Source of the DNA: Rhizomys pruinosus
Lineage: Eukaryota > Chordata > Mammalia > Rodentia > Spalacidae
Reading direction: 5' to 3'
NCBI GenBank assembly: GCA_009823505.1
Contig: VZQC01006700.1
Span: 765,811 to 829,810 of the forward strand
Length of the DNA stretch: 64,000 nucleotides
Shown piece by piece: positions 1 through 11,762 of this stretch (position 1 is its first letter; every line of letters starts with the position of its first letter). Made by a program: the position numbers and the translations under genes. Below the pieces are notes generated by a model. The model was given only the letters and a program-made list of their open reading frames with translations. It did not search any database and was not told where the DNA came from.

Positions 1-1345
1 TTGACCAATGAATAAAACTGAAGATCCAAACTGAGCTCATACAATTCAGCCACTCATATTTGACAAGGGGCCAAAGAAAACACAATGGAGGAAAACAGCA
101 TCTTCAGCTATGTGTTGACATAACAAGATCACCACTTGTAGAAAAGAAAAAACCCTACCTCTTCTGTACAAAGGTCAACTCCAGATGGGACCAAGACCTC
201 AACGGTGAAACCCAAAACTCTGGAATGCTGATAGAAGAGAAGCCTTGGCAGCAGACTACAAGACATAGGGGTAGGAAAACCACTTCCTAAATCAGACAGC
301 GCTGCACAAGAAATAAAGATCGACATTGACAAATGGACCTCATTAAACTCAAAAGCTTCTGTACATCAAAGGAAGCAATAAAGGAATTGAGCAGGAGACC
401 CACAGAGTGGGAGGAAACCTTTCCACAGCAGATACATCTGATCAAAGCATTAATTTTCCAGAGTATACCAAGCTACTTCAAAAACAAAGAAGAAGGGCTG
501 GAGAGACAGCCTACGTAAGCACGCCAAGACCGCTCTTGCAGAGACCCGGGTTCGCAATCCCCAGCACCCACAGGTGGCTGAAAACCATCTGAGCTTCCAA
601 TCCAGCGAAACTCCAAGTTCCAGGGGAATGCGTGAGGACTCCTCTTCTGACCTCCGTGGCATGCATCTGTATGTGCTACGGGTGTGGGTGCACAAACTTG
701 CAGTCAGACAGTGTTACCATACATACATAATACATAAATAAAAAATTAATAAAAAAAAACAAAGAAGAAAACAAATGACATCATTAAAAATGGAGCAATG
801 AAGATCTGAATAGAGACTGTTTCACAGAGCGGAAAATTTAGAGATGGCCGAGGAAACAACTTAAGAAAGTGTCAATCTCTGATAATTAAGGAAATGCAAA
901 TTAAAACCACGCTGAGATATCACCTTACTCCAAGTAAGACTGGCTAAGGATCAGGAACACGAATGATACCAAGTGCTGGAGAGTGTTTGGGGAAAGGGGA
1001 ACACTCATCCATTGCTGGTGGGAATGTAAAACTTGTACAGCCACTCACTTTGGAAAGCAGTGTGAGAACCCTTAGAAGACTCAAAATGCTCAGCCTTTCC
1101 ATTTGACCCAGTCATACCACCTCTGGGTATATACCCAAAAGACACAACTTAACTGCAAATATACATGTACAGCTATGTTTTTGCAGCTCTGTTCACAAAA
1201 ACAAAAAGAAGCTGGAACCAGCCTAGGTGCCCTTCAACTGACGATGGATAGAGAAAATGTGGTTAATGTATACAATGATACTATGCCAGCAGTAAAGAGG
1301 GACAACATCATTGAACTTTGCAGGTAAATGGATGGAGTGGGAAGA
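1..1345 (+). pseudogene. L1 ORF2 C-terminal remnant, interrupted by a B2 SINE
   Basis: Decayed 3' part of a LINE-1 ORF2, which in active elements encodes endonuclease plus reverse transcriptase. Translation gives recognisable ORF2 C-terminal blocks: near 333-500 a segment containing KLKSFCTSKEAIK and RPTEWEE, then around 885-1010 the stretch equivalent to 'reading LIIREMQIKTT...' and 'GTLIHCWW', and at 1103-1327 fragments resembling YTCTAMF and the terminal cysteine-region homologue. Stops and frame changes break it, so it cannot make protein. The catalytic RT region would lie upstream of the window edge. A B2 element inserted at 495-754 splits it. The 3' side runs directly into the long 3' UTR at 1346-3712. 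Identification as L1 ORF2 is firm; the exact end of the ORF is approximate. Confidence 0.88.
495..754 (+). mobile_element. B2 SINE inserted in L1 ORF2
   Basis: tRNA-derived SINE that starts gggctggagag, carries a B-box-like gggttcgcaatcc, and ends in an AATAAA-type A-rich tail. It is flanked by a perfect 15-bp target duplication, aaaaacaaagaagaa, at 480-494 and 755-769, so insertion after the L1 is certain. The A-box region is degenerate (gagacagcctacg), which suggests it is no longer transcribed. Confidence 0.93.
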
Positions 1346-3712
1346 ATATGTTAAATGAAGTACCACAGTCCCAGAAAACAAATGACAAATGTTCCTCATA
1401 TGTGGATGCTAGTACAACAACCCAGATATAAATGATTTCTCATGGAGAGGGGTACATAGTAAAAGAACAACAGACAGACTGCATCAGGAAACTGAATGAA
1501 ATGGTGAATGGAAGGGGGGATGGTGGATGAGGACAACGGTGTATATTCCGATTAAGGCATATTTAATTGACGTGAGTTCAGGAAGTACCCAGTTTCGCCT
1601 AGACAATGTCTACAGGACACAGGGGGTGTTTTAGACTTAGTAAAAGTAAATTGTGTATCATATTAAACAACATTGGTTTACAGAATCTGATAAAACGGTA
1701 ATGCAATCTGCAGTTAAATGGAGATTATAATTCGCTGTTGCCCACAGTTGTTTACATAAATCTGTAGAACAATAACTATGGGATGACACATACAAATGGT
1801 CTCTATAATTTCTCTGTTGTTACAGTGTATCACCTTGTAGCATTCCTTTTTAGATGATTTAACGAAAAAATTACGTTTACTTCCCAAGTTAACATATATA
1901 TTGTCACCCAAAACAACATGTGTGAATTTGATGAAATCTTTGCCTTGACTCCACCCTATAGTTATATATAATACAACTGTCTTCTGGAGACTTCATATGC
2001 TAAAAGGAGGCGGACACTAGAAAGACATGAAAATCCTTGCAATCCAAATCTTTTAAAACTAACTACGGAAAAAGATTTTTATGTTCCAACAGACAAAAAA
2101 CTCACCCAACCTAATGGCTGAGAAAGAAAAGATATAGTTTTGCATTGAGTAGAATGTACCAAAGAAGTGGCAAAGGAAAGGCTGACCCGTCTGAACATTG
2201 AAAGGAAAAAAGCCTCAGATTGCCATAAACATCGACCCCTCTGGTGTATCCTACATGTAACAAACTATTTATAATGAGTCCTAATGAAACTACCTTCTAG
2301 GTGCCACAAAAGGTTTTGATTATGAGATACTTTTTTGCCTTCCCCCCCATAGAACAGGAGAAATATGAAGATGATCAGGTCGTTCTCCAACTGTAAATTA
2401 GAGCTGACTGTTATAGTGGTTATCTCTTATAAAAACCGGACTAAAACTCGCCGTTCTTTAAAATTGACAATAATGACAACATGAACTTGAAAAAGATTAC
2501 TCTGGCTGTTCAGAAACAAATATGATATACTAAAGACCTAGGCTATGCAGCTCAGACAAGTATATTAATACAGGAGCTCGAACATCAGCAATGGATTGTT
2601 CTCAGGTGGATGTTGGGCAGGGATCCAAGGCCCCACAAAAAGGTAAGGGTCTCCTTGCCTCTAAGTGGGATACTGCAGGAGGAGAGGCGATAAGAACCTG
2701 CTGCCAAAGATCCTGAGTTAACATGGGAGGGACTGTATGTGAGATACCCGCACATGCAAGTGTACAGATGGCCTCTGAGAATGCCAGAGAGTGTTACAAA
2801 AAGGGCCACTAAACCAATAAAGCAAATACGGGTTCTCCCTGAGTCAAGCAAGACTCCACCGGTCAGGCACCAGCTACACCTCACCTGCCTGGAAAAATAC
2901 TGTGCAGCAGAGGCAGCCATGTGCCTGTAATCCCAAATTCAATTGGCTATTGGCTCTCTCCTTGGAGAATAACCCATGGCTTGATGCCACAAGCTTACAT
3001 CCTCTAAAGTTTAGGAGATGTTATAAGCCACAGTAGACCCTGTCATATTTAACAGGGGGAAAAATTATTCAGGATTGAACATCATCCAAACATAGGTGTC
3101 TATTGCTAAAGTAACCTACCATAACTATTAGTGCGCTTAAATACCTATATATCTTAATTGCTTGTGCTTCATTAGTAGGATCGAAAGTTATTCCTGGATA
3201 AAACTGTCAGCCCATGAAAGGAACAGCCTGAACTGAGCCAGAGTTCAAGTTAACAGCTCCAGAGAGATTGGACTCTTTTTACTCTCAGTCCACCTGTGCC
3301 CCTTTCTAAGCCTAGGGAACAATTCTGCGGAAGAAGGGTGTGGTAGAATGTAAGCGCTGCGATGGGGTGGAATGGTGAAACTACAGGACACAATGTCAGT
3401 CTGGACACTCATTTGATCAACTGATTGAACACAACAACCTGTCACCCCCACTGGATTGGTGGGGCTGTAGGGTTTTGGGCAAACAGCTCTGCGGATTGGT
3501 TTTGCATGAAGGATGCTTTTACTCTTGGATTATCAACTTAAGCGAAAAATGAAAAAAAACTGAGAGAAAGATGCAAGACAGTTATGGCGGAATGCATGAT
3601 CTGGGATGGGGTGGGGGTGGGGGTGGGGGGGAAGGGAAACGGAAATAAGCCTGAACTGAATTGGAAAAAATGTATGAAATGCACAAAGCATCAATAAAAA
3701 TTAAATAAATAA
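1346..3712 (+). mobile_element. Very long L1 3' UTR (about 2.3 kb), reference copy A
   Basis: Sequence continuous with the ORF2 remnant. It has one G-rich run just after the ORF (aaggggggatgg near 1514-1525) and a second polypurine tract of (GGGGTG)-type repeats at about 3606-3640. It ends with tgtatgaaatgcacaaagc, AATAAA at 3693-3698 and an A-rich tail. The same sequence recurs 3'-anchored on the minus strand at 18112-19190, 24092-24190, 26763-28766, 31072-31662 and 40567-40720, and as an inverted segment at 19191-20444. It has no reading frame of note. It is either a true extended 3' UTR or an L1 lineage carrying an old 3' transduction. Muroid L1 3' UTRs are generally well below this length as I know them. 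Confidence 0.75.
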
Positions 3713-3744
3713 AAAAAATCTTCTTAGCCTAGCTCTTTGCACAC

Positions 3745-3895
3745 AGTATCATTCAAGTAATTATAGTAAGTTTGCCTCTGCCTCAGTTTTTGAATCTGTA
3801 GATTGGGAATGAAAATATTCTACTTGTTTAACAACATTATTAAAAGAATAAATTGAAATATTACATGATATAACAATTTGAAATATGAAAAAAAA
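3745..3895 (+). repeat. MIR relic
   Basis: Degenerate match to the 3' half of a MIR SINE: a cctcagttttt / gaatctgtag / attgggaatga succession followed by a run resembling the 'attaaatgagataat' part of the family. The match is old and diverged, recognised by order of motifs only. Confidence 0.5.
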
Positions 3896-5284
3896 GTGAA
3901 ATGCCAACCAAGGATAAATTATTGTTTGATATATTTGCTATAATTATGTTACCCAGTTTATCCAGTAGAGGGCAATGGCATACACATGTAATTGTATATG
4001 TATATTCTTCCTAAGACTTTAAAACCACACATTTAAAAGTAAGAAATGAAGGTATAATGTAAACAAAATAGAGCAAGTTTCTTGGATTCAGATCTTTAGT
4101 TCATTTCTTCAGCTGTTTTGTCAATACCACTAATACGAGTAGAAAAATCTGGGGATCCATGAGCATTTGTAAGCCTGTAGCCTTGATATTCTGAGTTCTC
4201 AACTCAAATTTCCACTTGCTCATGTGCCCAGGTTAAAGAATAATTCCAGCTGAACCAATGAGAAGAGAATACTGTTCTCCCCTGCCTTGTGTGTCTACAG
4301 TCCTGGTAAGGTCTCAGCTTTGACAGGAATTGTGGCTTAGAAGGGTTTCCATGCCGGGGGAGGGACTGGGGAAAAGACTTGGACAAACAACTCCAGTCAT
4401 TCTTTCCTTGTCCTGCTTTGGCTCCCTGCAGTCTGCTGTGCTAAGACAGTGCCTCCATTGACTAATTCACTGACATTTTCCTAGCACAAAGATAAGGGAA
4501 AGAGAAGGCAATGGAAGATACGATGCGCACAAGCAGCAAGCCAGACCACTAGGCCCAGTTAGGTCCCCACTTGATTCTGAGCCTACTTCCTTTTAAACAT
4601 ATGACCCTGAGGAGTTCAACTTTTATATGAGAGAGTCAGATATAAATTAGACGAACCAAATTTGGATGACCCAGGGACTGATTCCTCTGTTCCAGCCACA
4701 AAGCTAGGGAGAGACAGATGATAGAAATACGATACAAAGATGAGCTGTCTAACTAAAGGTCACTCACAGTCTAGATTAGAGAATGGAGAATTTTTGTGGA
4801 GGCAACAAAACCCAAATGGTTGTAAGTATGGTCATAACAGAAATCACTATAGGCAGATACATTGTAACACTTATTTTCACAAGCACAAATTTGTTCTAAG
4901 AATTGTTAAATCAGGAAACAACGTAGGCATCATATTAATATTACAACTGTAACAAAGAATGGTTGAAGAGGGAAAAATGCATTTAGATGAGCAGAGCAGT
5001 GTAAAAATGCACCAACATGTGTCCATGGGAGCATACAATGTCAACCCCAGCCACTCTTTTCCTAAGTCATGAAGCACAGCTGTCATTGTCTGATGTGAAA
5101 ACTTTCTGCCCATCTTCCTCTCTTTCACCACTCTGCTATGATGAACCCTTGAGATACCCATACCCAAACAGAGTTCAAGTCGTTTGCAAGGTCAATACCT
5201 ATTTATTTTCATATTTGTGCAATTGAATGGTTTTGTATATGTAAATCTCTGCTGCTTTTTTAACCTGATTTCCATTTTTGTTTT
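3896..5284. other. Unique sequence with no recognised gene
   Basis: Roughly 1.4 kb of moderately AT-rich DNA. Short frames on both strands lack codon bias, domains or splice context. Apart from a CTCF-like motif at 3962 I see no repeat family or gene here. Confidence 0.6.
3962..3974 (+). promoter_or_regulatory. CTCF-like motif
   Basis: ccagtagagggca matches the CTCF core CCASYAGRKGGCR at all 13 positions. It lies outside any recognised SINE, so it is not simply a B2-carried site. A motif match alone does not show binding. Confidence 0.3.
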
Positions 5285-6060
5285 TATATTTTTAAAGAAT
5301 TTATTTTATTTTTGAGAATTCCATACATGAGTACAGTATTGGCATTATTTCTAGCCCAACCAGACCCCTTCCAACTTCTCCCATGTAATCCATCCCTCTC
5401 AATTTCTTGTCTACTTCTTTATTATTGTAACATATACATATAGTTATAAATATACAAATATACATATGTAAAATTCACCGTCTATTTTCTTGTGCTCATG
5501 AATACATGTGTTTAGTTAGAGCTGCCTATTGGGAATAGATAACCTGTCAGTGAGCTGGTCCCTGAAGAAAACTGATTATCAGTATCCATTGACTGCCTAT
5601 AGCAATTAATCTGAGGTGGGATCCTGTGAAATTTCCCATCCACCTTGGCATGTCCAGTGGCTTTGTCATTATAATATATATATATATATATATACTTAGC
5701 TGTAGTATATATGTACATATATACTGCAGATAAGCTCTATAATTACCCAATTTCTTCCCTGCTGTTCCTCATCCACTTGGAGATTCCCCCATCCACATTG
5801 GTATGGCAACTGCTATCATTGTGCAGGTCTTGTTTAGTAAACTATACTGTTAAGATTTTATGGATGCAGCTTCCCTGTCATGTCTAGAAGATGCTTCTTA
5901 GCAAGTGCTGTCCTGATCCTCTCTCTGGCTCTTATAATCTTTCTCCCTTTTCTTCCAAGGTGTTTCCCTGAGTTTTAGTTGCAGGGGTTGCATTACAGAT
6001 GAGTCATTTGTGGCTGGGAATTCCAGAGTCACTTATTCTCTGCATTTTCACCAATTGTAT
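5285..6060 (-). mobile_element. Lx-type L1 3' UTR, antisense
   Basis: Antisense L1 3' UTR of the old Lx type. It starts with an oligo-T-like run and gagaattccatacatgagt at 5315. Characteristic words follow in the right order: gattttatggatgcagcttc, ccctgtcatgtctagaag, and gctcttataatctttc. A (TA)n tract (5674-5694) has grown inside it. No ORF2 part remains. Confidence 0.72.
5674..5694. repeat. (TA)n microsatellite
   Basis: Uninterrupted TA dinucleotides within the Lx fragment. Confidence 0.9.
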
Positions 6061-6079
6061 ATCTGTTTTTATTTTTTCT

Positions 6080-6272
6080 TATTTATTTATTTATTTATTT
6101 ATTATTTATTTATTTATTTATTTATTTGGTCTTTTTGAGACAAGGTGTCCCTTTAGTCCCAGATGGTCTGGAGCCTGCTATTATGTAGACCAGGCTAGCC
6201 TTGAACTCACAGAGATCCACCTGCCTCTGCCTCCCAAGTGTTGGGATTAAAAGCCTGCACCACCATGTCCAG
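6080..6272 (-). mobile_element. B1 SINE with expanded (AAAT)n tail
   Basis: 7SL-derived B1 in antisense. The A-tail reads as (ATTT)n at 6080-6127, then ctttttgagacaaggtgtc, gtagaccaggctagcc, ttgaactcacagagatcc and ttgggattaaaagcctgc follow in B1 order. It ends near ccaccatgtccag at 6272. Confidence 0.93.
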
Positions 6273-6554
6273 AGTGTTTTATCTTTTTATTAGTGTCATT
6301 CACAACGTTTTTGAATACTGTGTCCCAAGACCCCCAAACTCCATTTCCTCATGAGTTCTACAGGATTTGTTGCTAATTTTTATATTGTACAGTGATATCT
6401 ATGATTAATATAGCAGCTAAGACTTATAGGGACCCTTCTTCCCTCCAAGGGCATGTAGCAAGAGAGGACTTCTTAAAGGGCTTTCCCAAGAAGCTAAATA
6501 AGGAACTGCAGAGATGTGGAAAAACATGTGTATCTTCTTGTGCTTTCATTCTTT

Positions 6555-6765
6555 TTTTAGAAATTTTTATTGTTCATTTTTGCATTTCACAAAATGGCTC
6601 CCATTCAAATTTAGGTTCTCCCTCCATAGCCCCAAACCTCCATCAAAACTCATACATTACGCCACTCACGTTAAGTCCTATTAATTCAAGCTTTTGAACA
6701 GATGTCCTTCTGTGCAAATTCATCCACTGGAGTCTAGTCAGTATATCTCAAATTCTTTTTTTTAG
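6555..6765 (-). mobile_element. L1 3' UTR fragment, antisense
   Basis: Begins with aaatttttattgttcattt and contains tgcaaattcatccactggag, which is shared with the larger antisense L1 3' UTR near 22030. It is 5'-truncated and diverged. Confidence 0.6.
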
Positions 6766-6843
6766 GATGTCATGCAGGTCTGAATTTTATTTTATTTCCT
6801 TTAAGAAACTCAAGTAACTCTTTTACTGGTTAAGATGGATAAG

Positions 6844-6955
6844 ATTGGCTAGAAGTTAGCTAAATAGCTTTGTCTGTTTGTCAGTATATCTATATTTATA
6901 TTGGCTAGAAGTTAGCTAAATAGCTTTGTCTGTTTGTCAGTATATCTATATTTAT
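6844..6955. repeat. Perfect 56-bp tandem duplication (2 copies)
   Basis: The 56-bp unit starting attggctagaagttagc occurs at 6844-6899 and again, without a difference, at 6900-6955. It is not part of a recognised repeat family. Confidence 0.95.
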
Positions 6956-7103
6956 ATTTCATATTATTTCATATTATTAGTGAAAATATGACTTAGACAC
7001 ATAGTTTTTAAATGTCTTATTTAACAGCTATGCCATTAACTCCAACTTGTCTAGAGTCACACTATGATTATATCTGAATAATTTTTATTCAAAATGTTAC
7101 TTA

Positions 7104-7172
7104 GGGCCAGGCATGACAACATAAGTCTTTAATACCATCACTCAGAAGGCAGAGGCAGGTAGATCTAGAAAT
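7104..7172 (+). mobile_element. Truncated B1 SINE (5' half)
   Basis: ggccaggcatgacaacataa followed by ctttaataccatcactcag and aaggcagaggcaggtagatc are the first half of a diverged B1. The second half is missing. Confidence 0.7.
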
Positions 7173-7185
7173 CTTAAGTAAGGCA

Positions 7186-7345
7186 TATTTTCCCTTGCCC
7201 AGTAGTAATCAGTCTCCAGTAGTTCTCAGTCCAGGGCAGGCCCACCACCCATTTATCTTGCTCCACTCTGCAACGTTGTCTGAGTTGGCATTGGTCCCAT
7301 GCTTGATGCCATCGTTGCAACAAGTTCACATATGCAAGCTTACGG
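7186..7345 (-). mobile_element. L1 3' UTR fragment, antisense
   Basis: The run ggtcccatgcttgatgccat plus the preceding 'tctgcaacgttgtctgagtt' correspond to the 'catgctggcaccattgctgtaag' neighbourhood of antisense L1 3' UTRs seen elsewhere in the window. It is diverged. Confidence 0.5.
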
Positions 7346-7403
7346 TAGTCTTTAATTATAAGCTCGGATAAAAAGAAGTCAAATGGTTTGTAAGACATTC
7401 ATT

Positions 7404-7600
7404 ACAAAGTGGATGAGATGGCTCAGTGGGTAAAGGTACTTGCTATCAAGCCTGATGACCAAAGTTCAATACCTGTGATCCACATAGAGGAAGTGGAAGA
7501 CTATATCTCATAAGTTTTCCTCTTGTTGGCATTGTAGAAATATGCACCAACACACAAAATACATGTAATCATGCCTACATATATAATATCTTAAAATTGG
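7404..7600 (+). mobile_element. B3-like (B2 superfamily) SINE
   Basis: gatgagatggctcagtgggt, aaaggtacttgct and gcctgatgaccaaagttcaa are the tRNA-derived head of a B3-type SINE with A- and B-box remnants. It ends in a CA-rich tail near 7550-7590. It is too diverged for transcription. Confidence 0.78.
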
Positions 7601-8666
7601 GTGAGGGAAAATAACTAGATCAAAGCATAGACTACATTTGAACACCACCACACACATATCAATAATATATAATATATTTTTGCAAGTTTACATTGCTTAC
7701 ATTATGCAACCGTTATATATTATAACTTGTAATACAATAACAAATGTTTATTAAACTTTAGGTTACTTACCTCATGCTTTTTTTTCAGGTGGCCCCCTAA
7801 AGGTTGTAAATCACATGGGTATCTAACATCTGTGGTATTCATTATCATTCTTTCAGGCATGCCTGGTCTAGGAGACAGTATAGGCTGCATATGATCATCT
7901 GATCCTCTGTAAAAGCTTGTTCCAGAACACTGGTGAGATTAAGTGATACCCCCTGACAAATATCTGTGATTAAAACGTCTGTGTGTACTGTAAGGAAGAG
8001 AGCCAGGTGCTTTAGCAATCAGCGAAAAGGAGGGTAACATTAATATGCTCTTGGGAGGAGAAAGAAGCTTGATTAGCTTGTGAACCAAATCAAAAGCTAG
8101 ACCAGCTTCCTGGGAGGGAGATTAGAAAGTAACAAAGATTAATCTGCATGAAGTGAAGTGTTAAATATCTGCTCACACAGTATTTGTACATGTATACCCC
8201 CCTGTGTGTCCTTCTATGTAGCAGCATGAGTACATGTGTATACATGAGTAGACTCATGTATCCATGCCTAGATTTAATATGTCCATGTGTGGTTTATATG
8301 CACACATGTATATTTTTTGCATCTGTTACTATGCATTTGTAGAGTGCCTATGCTCATAAGCATGTGTGTGCTTTATTCACCTATGTGAATTCAAGCATGT
8401 GTCTGTATGCCTTATACATAAATCTATGTGTACCTTACATGTTTGCCAATTTTGTATGCTTGTGTATAGGTGTAGACTATATTTTATACACAATTAAATA
8501 TACTTAATGAGGTGTGTGCTCAAGTTCATGGGCTATTGTATACTACTCATATGTAGCATGGAGGAGGAAAATGGGTAAGGGAAAATTAAAGCACAGAAGG
8601 ATACGCTCAGAGCCTGGAGGGTAAGCATTTTATAAATGAGGCTTGGAGTACACACTGTAAATATCA
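7601..8666. other. Unique AT-rich DNA with a purine/pyrimidine-alternating section
   Basis: No gene is recognised. Between about 8170 and 8500 the sequence is rich in degenerate catgtgta / acatgtat words without a fixed period. This is probably a decayed microsatellite. Confidence 0.5.
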
Positions 8667-8667
8667 A

Positions 8668-8717
8668 GGGAACTGCAGAACCCACATGGTGGAAGGAAAG
8701 ACCCAATCTCAAAAGTT

Positions 8718-8745
<28 letters not shown>
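8668..8745 (+). mobile_element. B3 SINE fragment ending in (CA)n
   Basis: acccacatggtggaaggaaa is a B3-family internal block. It is followed by a (CA)n run (8718-8743) that occupies the usual tail position. Confidence 0.6.
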
Positions 8746-8752
<7 letters not shown>

Positions 8753-8818
8753 AAATAGCAAATGTATTTTAATAAATATAACATATTTCAAGCTGGCACA
8801 TGTATAGATTATGTAATA

Positions 8819-8948
8819 TGTATATATATATATAATATATATATTATATATAATATATTATATATAACATAATATATATAAATAATATATATAATATATA
8901 TTATATATTATATATAATATATATAATATAATATATATATACATATAT
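8819..8948. repeat. AT-only palindromic microsatellite
   Basis: About 130 bp of almost pure A and T in tata / atat / ataatatat permutations. It is self-complementary over many registers and could fold into cruciform structures. Confidence 0.9.
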
Positions 8949-10824
8949 ATTCCACTGACTGTGTGTACTTTGCCATAAGTACCTAAGACCTTGAGAAGAA
9001 TAATAGAACCATTCATCTGAATGCCAGTCCTAGAGGGGCTAATTTAATATGTCATACAATTAATCATTAAGTTTAGGTACCAACACTTCCCCTTCATTAT
9101 CTGCAAATACACAATCCCCAATGCTGTGATAAACTTTGTTCTCTATCTGCTAGGGAAGAATAACCTGAACTCAGATTCCAAGCAAAGATGTGATTCAGAA
9201 TTCATCTGCTGCTCTGTGCCCAAATGCCTAAAGATGTAAGTGAAGACTACTTTGGAAGGCCTGGAGGGATTTGCTGCCCTGCTTTCTGACTGCCACTAAA
9301 CCACTTTTACCTCTGACTCACTCTCTTTTCTTAATCTCCTTAATCTAAGCCATTCACACAAATACAAAGGGCTGATGTCACCAAACATGTAGTTAGGGTA
9401 TCTGTGCCTTTTAGGAAACTTAACATCAAAAGACATGCTTTTCCTACTGTTGGTCTCAGGCAGTGACTAATTTTGACTACTCTAGCTGTTCCAAATTAGT
9501 AGTTTCTACTACACCACTGGGGTGGGGGAGGGAAGTCAAGATAGAAGCCAAGTCAAATGCTCAGGAATTCTGATCAACCCTCTACAAATCGTGTCTGTAC
9601 CTGACACTGCCTTGGAATGCTTTAGCAGGGTTTGCACAATATAAGTCCCAAAGATCCAGTCTTCATAAAATAATATCTATTTACCTGCTGAACATAAATG
9701 TTTTAGTTAATAAGATGAGGGGAAAAGACAATCTGAAAGAGTCAACAAAAATACACAGGCACAATGTCTACAGTGAGGCCTGTGCTGAAGAGTGTAGGTT
9801 GTGTAGTGACTTGAGTGAGCAAGCACCATAACATTCATGTGCATGTGTACTCTGGTTGAAATAGAGAGAATGCATACTAGAAGAAGCAGCCACTCGTGGA
9901 ATTCCCAAGTTCTAAGTTCCTACACGAAAAGTACATGATGAAAAGGCTGTGCAGAAACCAGCCTGGGGAATTCTCAATGGCATTGAAGTGTTTAGTTGTG
10001 TTTGGTTAGGTCGCTGGTGCTAGCACCTGAGACCAGTGCGAGATGACACCAGTGATGAGAAAGGAAGCCATGAACGTAATCAAAGCTTTCAAATCAATGG
10101 CTACAATGAAGGAGAGAGGAAAAAAAAAATGTTTGAGCTAAGGATGAAAATTAGATATAAGCAGATGAGAAAATAACAAGGACTGGTAAGTAGTGACGAG
10201 CTGAGCCTGGGTAGATTGTGAAAGTATCTGAGAAACCATAGAACTGGGGCCATAGTCCATAGGATAAGTAAGAGTTTGCATTTGAAGTTTTTTTTTTCCT
10301 TCTTGTGAACTCCCCCGAGGGCATATCAGTAAGCTTTAACATAAATGGTTCTGAAGCCTGGGGCACAAGTCTGAACTACAGCTATATTTAGTAAGCTGCC
10401 AGCAAACTAAGGTATAACATATCATGAATGCAGCTGAAATTCACTCAGAAGTCTGTCTGTTGAGAAGAGCCATGACTGAGTATTGTTGCAACCTGGGCAT
10501 CTCTACATTCCAGGCCTGGAAAGGTCAGAGGGGGCGAGGGAACAATACAAGAAGAACCACAAAAGTGTATGGTTTAGGCATCAAGAACCCAAGGACAAGA
10601 GACATAGAAATTACCTGGAGAATGTGCTTATGGACCACATGCAGAACCCCACAGAGGAAACAGTTGAAGAGAAACATGGGAAGGGCAAGGAAACTCAGCA
10701 TTATGAGGTGAGACTGCCACAGGGATCCTCTACATTTCTGTCTAGAGCATCCTTGTGTAGTGTGATGCTTATGGATAGTGAGGACTTAATGTAAGCTTTT
10801 CAAAAAGAAGTAATCTCCATTAAA
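8949..10824. other. Unique sequence with no recognised gene
   Basis: About 1.9 kb without a repeat family I can name. The frames at 10151-10366 (minus) and 10424-10794 (plus, two overlapping frames) are below 105 codons. They lack domains, and the overlapping frames suggest chance. Confidence 0.55.
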
Positions 10825-10836
10825 AAATAATAAGCT

Positions 10837-11068
10837 GGTCTGGAGAAATGGCTCAGCAGTTAAGAGTGCTGACTACTCTTGCAGAGGACCCGGGTTCCAT
10901 TCCCAGCACCCACATGGCAGCTAAGAACCATCTTTAACTCCACTTCCAGGGGCATCCAACACCCTCTTCTGACCTCTGCGGCATTGCAAGACACGGGTGT
11001 ACCAACCTACAAGCAGACAGTACACTCATACGCATAAAAATAAATAAATAAAATTTTAAAATAATAAT
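10837..11068 (+). mobile_element. B2 SINE
   Basis: Complete B2 with A box tggctcagcagt and B box gggttccattcc, the caccctcttctgacctc block and an AATAAA-rich tail. A 12-bp target duplication, aaataataagct, lies at 10825-10836 and 11069-11080. Confidence 0.95.
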
Positions 11069-11157
11069 AAATAATAAGCTAGATTTCTTGCTTTTCAATC
11101 AAACATCATAATACCAACAAAATTATGCATATTCAGTTTTCCATAAAGTCCATTTAC

Positions 11158-11312
11158 ATATATCAACTCATTTAAGCTCTACAAGAACCCTTTTTCACAG
11201 ATGCTATTACCATTCTCATTTTATACCTCAAAGGGAAGATGACTTTTCTGAGTTCACACTGATAGAAAATGCCAGATGAGGGATTTGAAGTTTGAACTCA
11301 GGTCTTCTCCTG
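11158..11312 (-). repeat. MIR relic, antisense
   Basis: ttaagctctacaagaaccc, attctcattttatacctc and gagttcacactgatagaaaa, then gaactcaggtcttctcc, follow the order of an antisense MIR (tail to tRNA head). Confidence 0.6.
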
Positions 11313-11762
11313 TTGTGGGTGGAATCTGAAATGTCCCTTAAAGTTTTCCTTGATAGTTTGGTCACCTGCTAACAGAGCCAATCATTGAATGGTGGCTGGG
11401 TTATAAGAGCTCTGACCTAACAATGGGATAAATCCACTAATAGATTCATAAATTCATGGCATTATTGGGAGGGGACCCAGTTGTTGGAAGTCATCTGAGA
11501 GATTTCTCATAAGGTACATTTTCTCCTGATTCTATTACCTCTCCACCTTCTCCCTCCCACACCCCAATTCTTTCCAGCTTCCATGGGATTGTGGAGCCTC
11601 CTCTCCTGCAAGCTCATGGCCATGCTATTCAGCGAGCTTCCCAGGTACAAAGCAGTGTAGCCGGCGACCTTGCACTGAAAACTCTTGGAACTATGAGCCA
11701 AGATAAATCTTTCATCCTTGTACATTGTTTCACGGTCACAGTAATGAAAATCTGACTAACAG
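11313..11762 (+). mobile_element. MaLR-like LTR relic
   Basis: The organisation gtgggtggaatctgaaatg ... attattgggaggggaccc ... aactatgagccaagataaat ... aaaatctgactaacag is the layout of a mammalian MaLR-type solo LTR. In that layout the polyadenylation-signal region AGATAAAT precedes a 'ctgactaaca' end. No internal region is present. The family assignment is tentative. Confidence 0.45.

Noticed and set aside
6060..6130. Array of short direct repeats suggesting CRISPR or a minisatellite
   Set aside because: It is the (ATTT)n tail of a B1 element.
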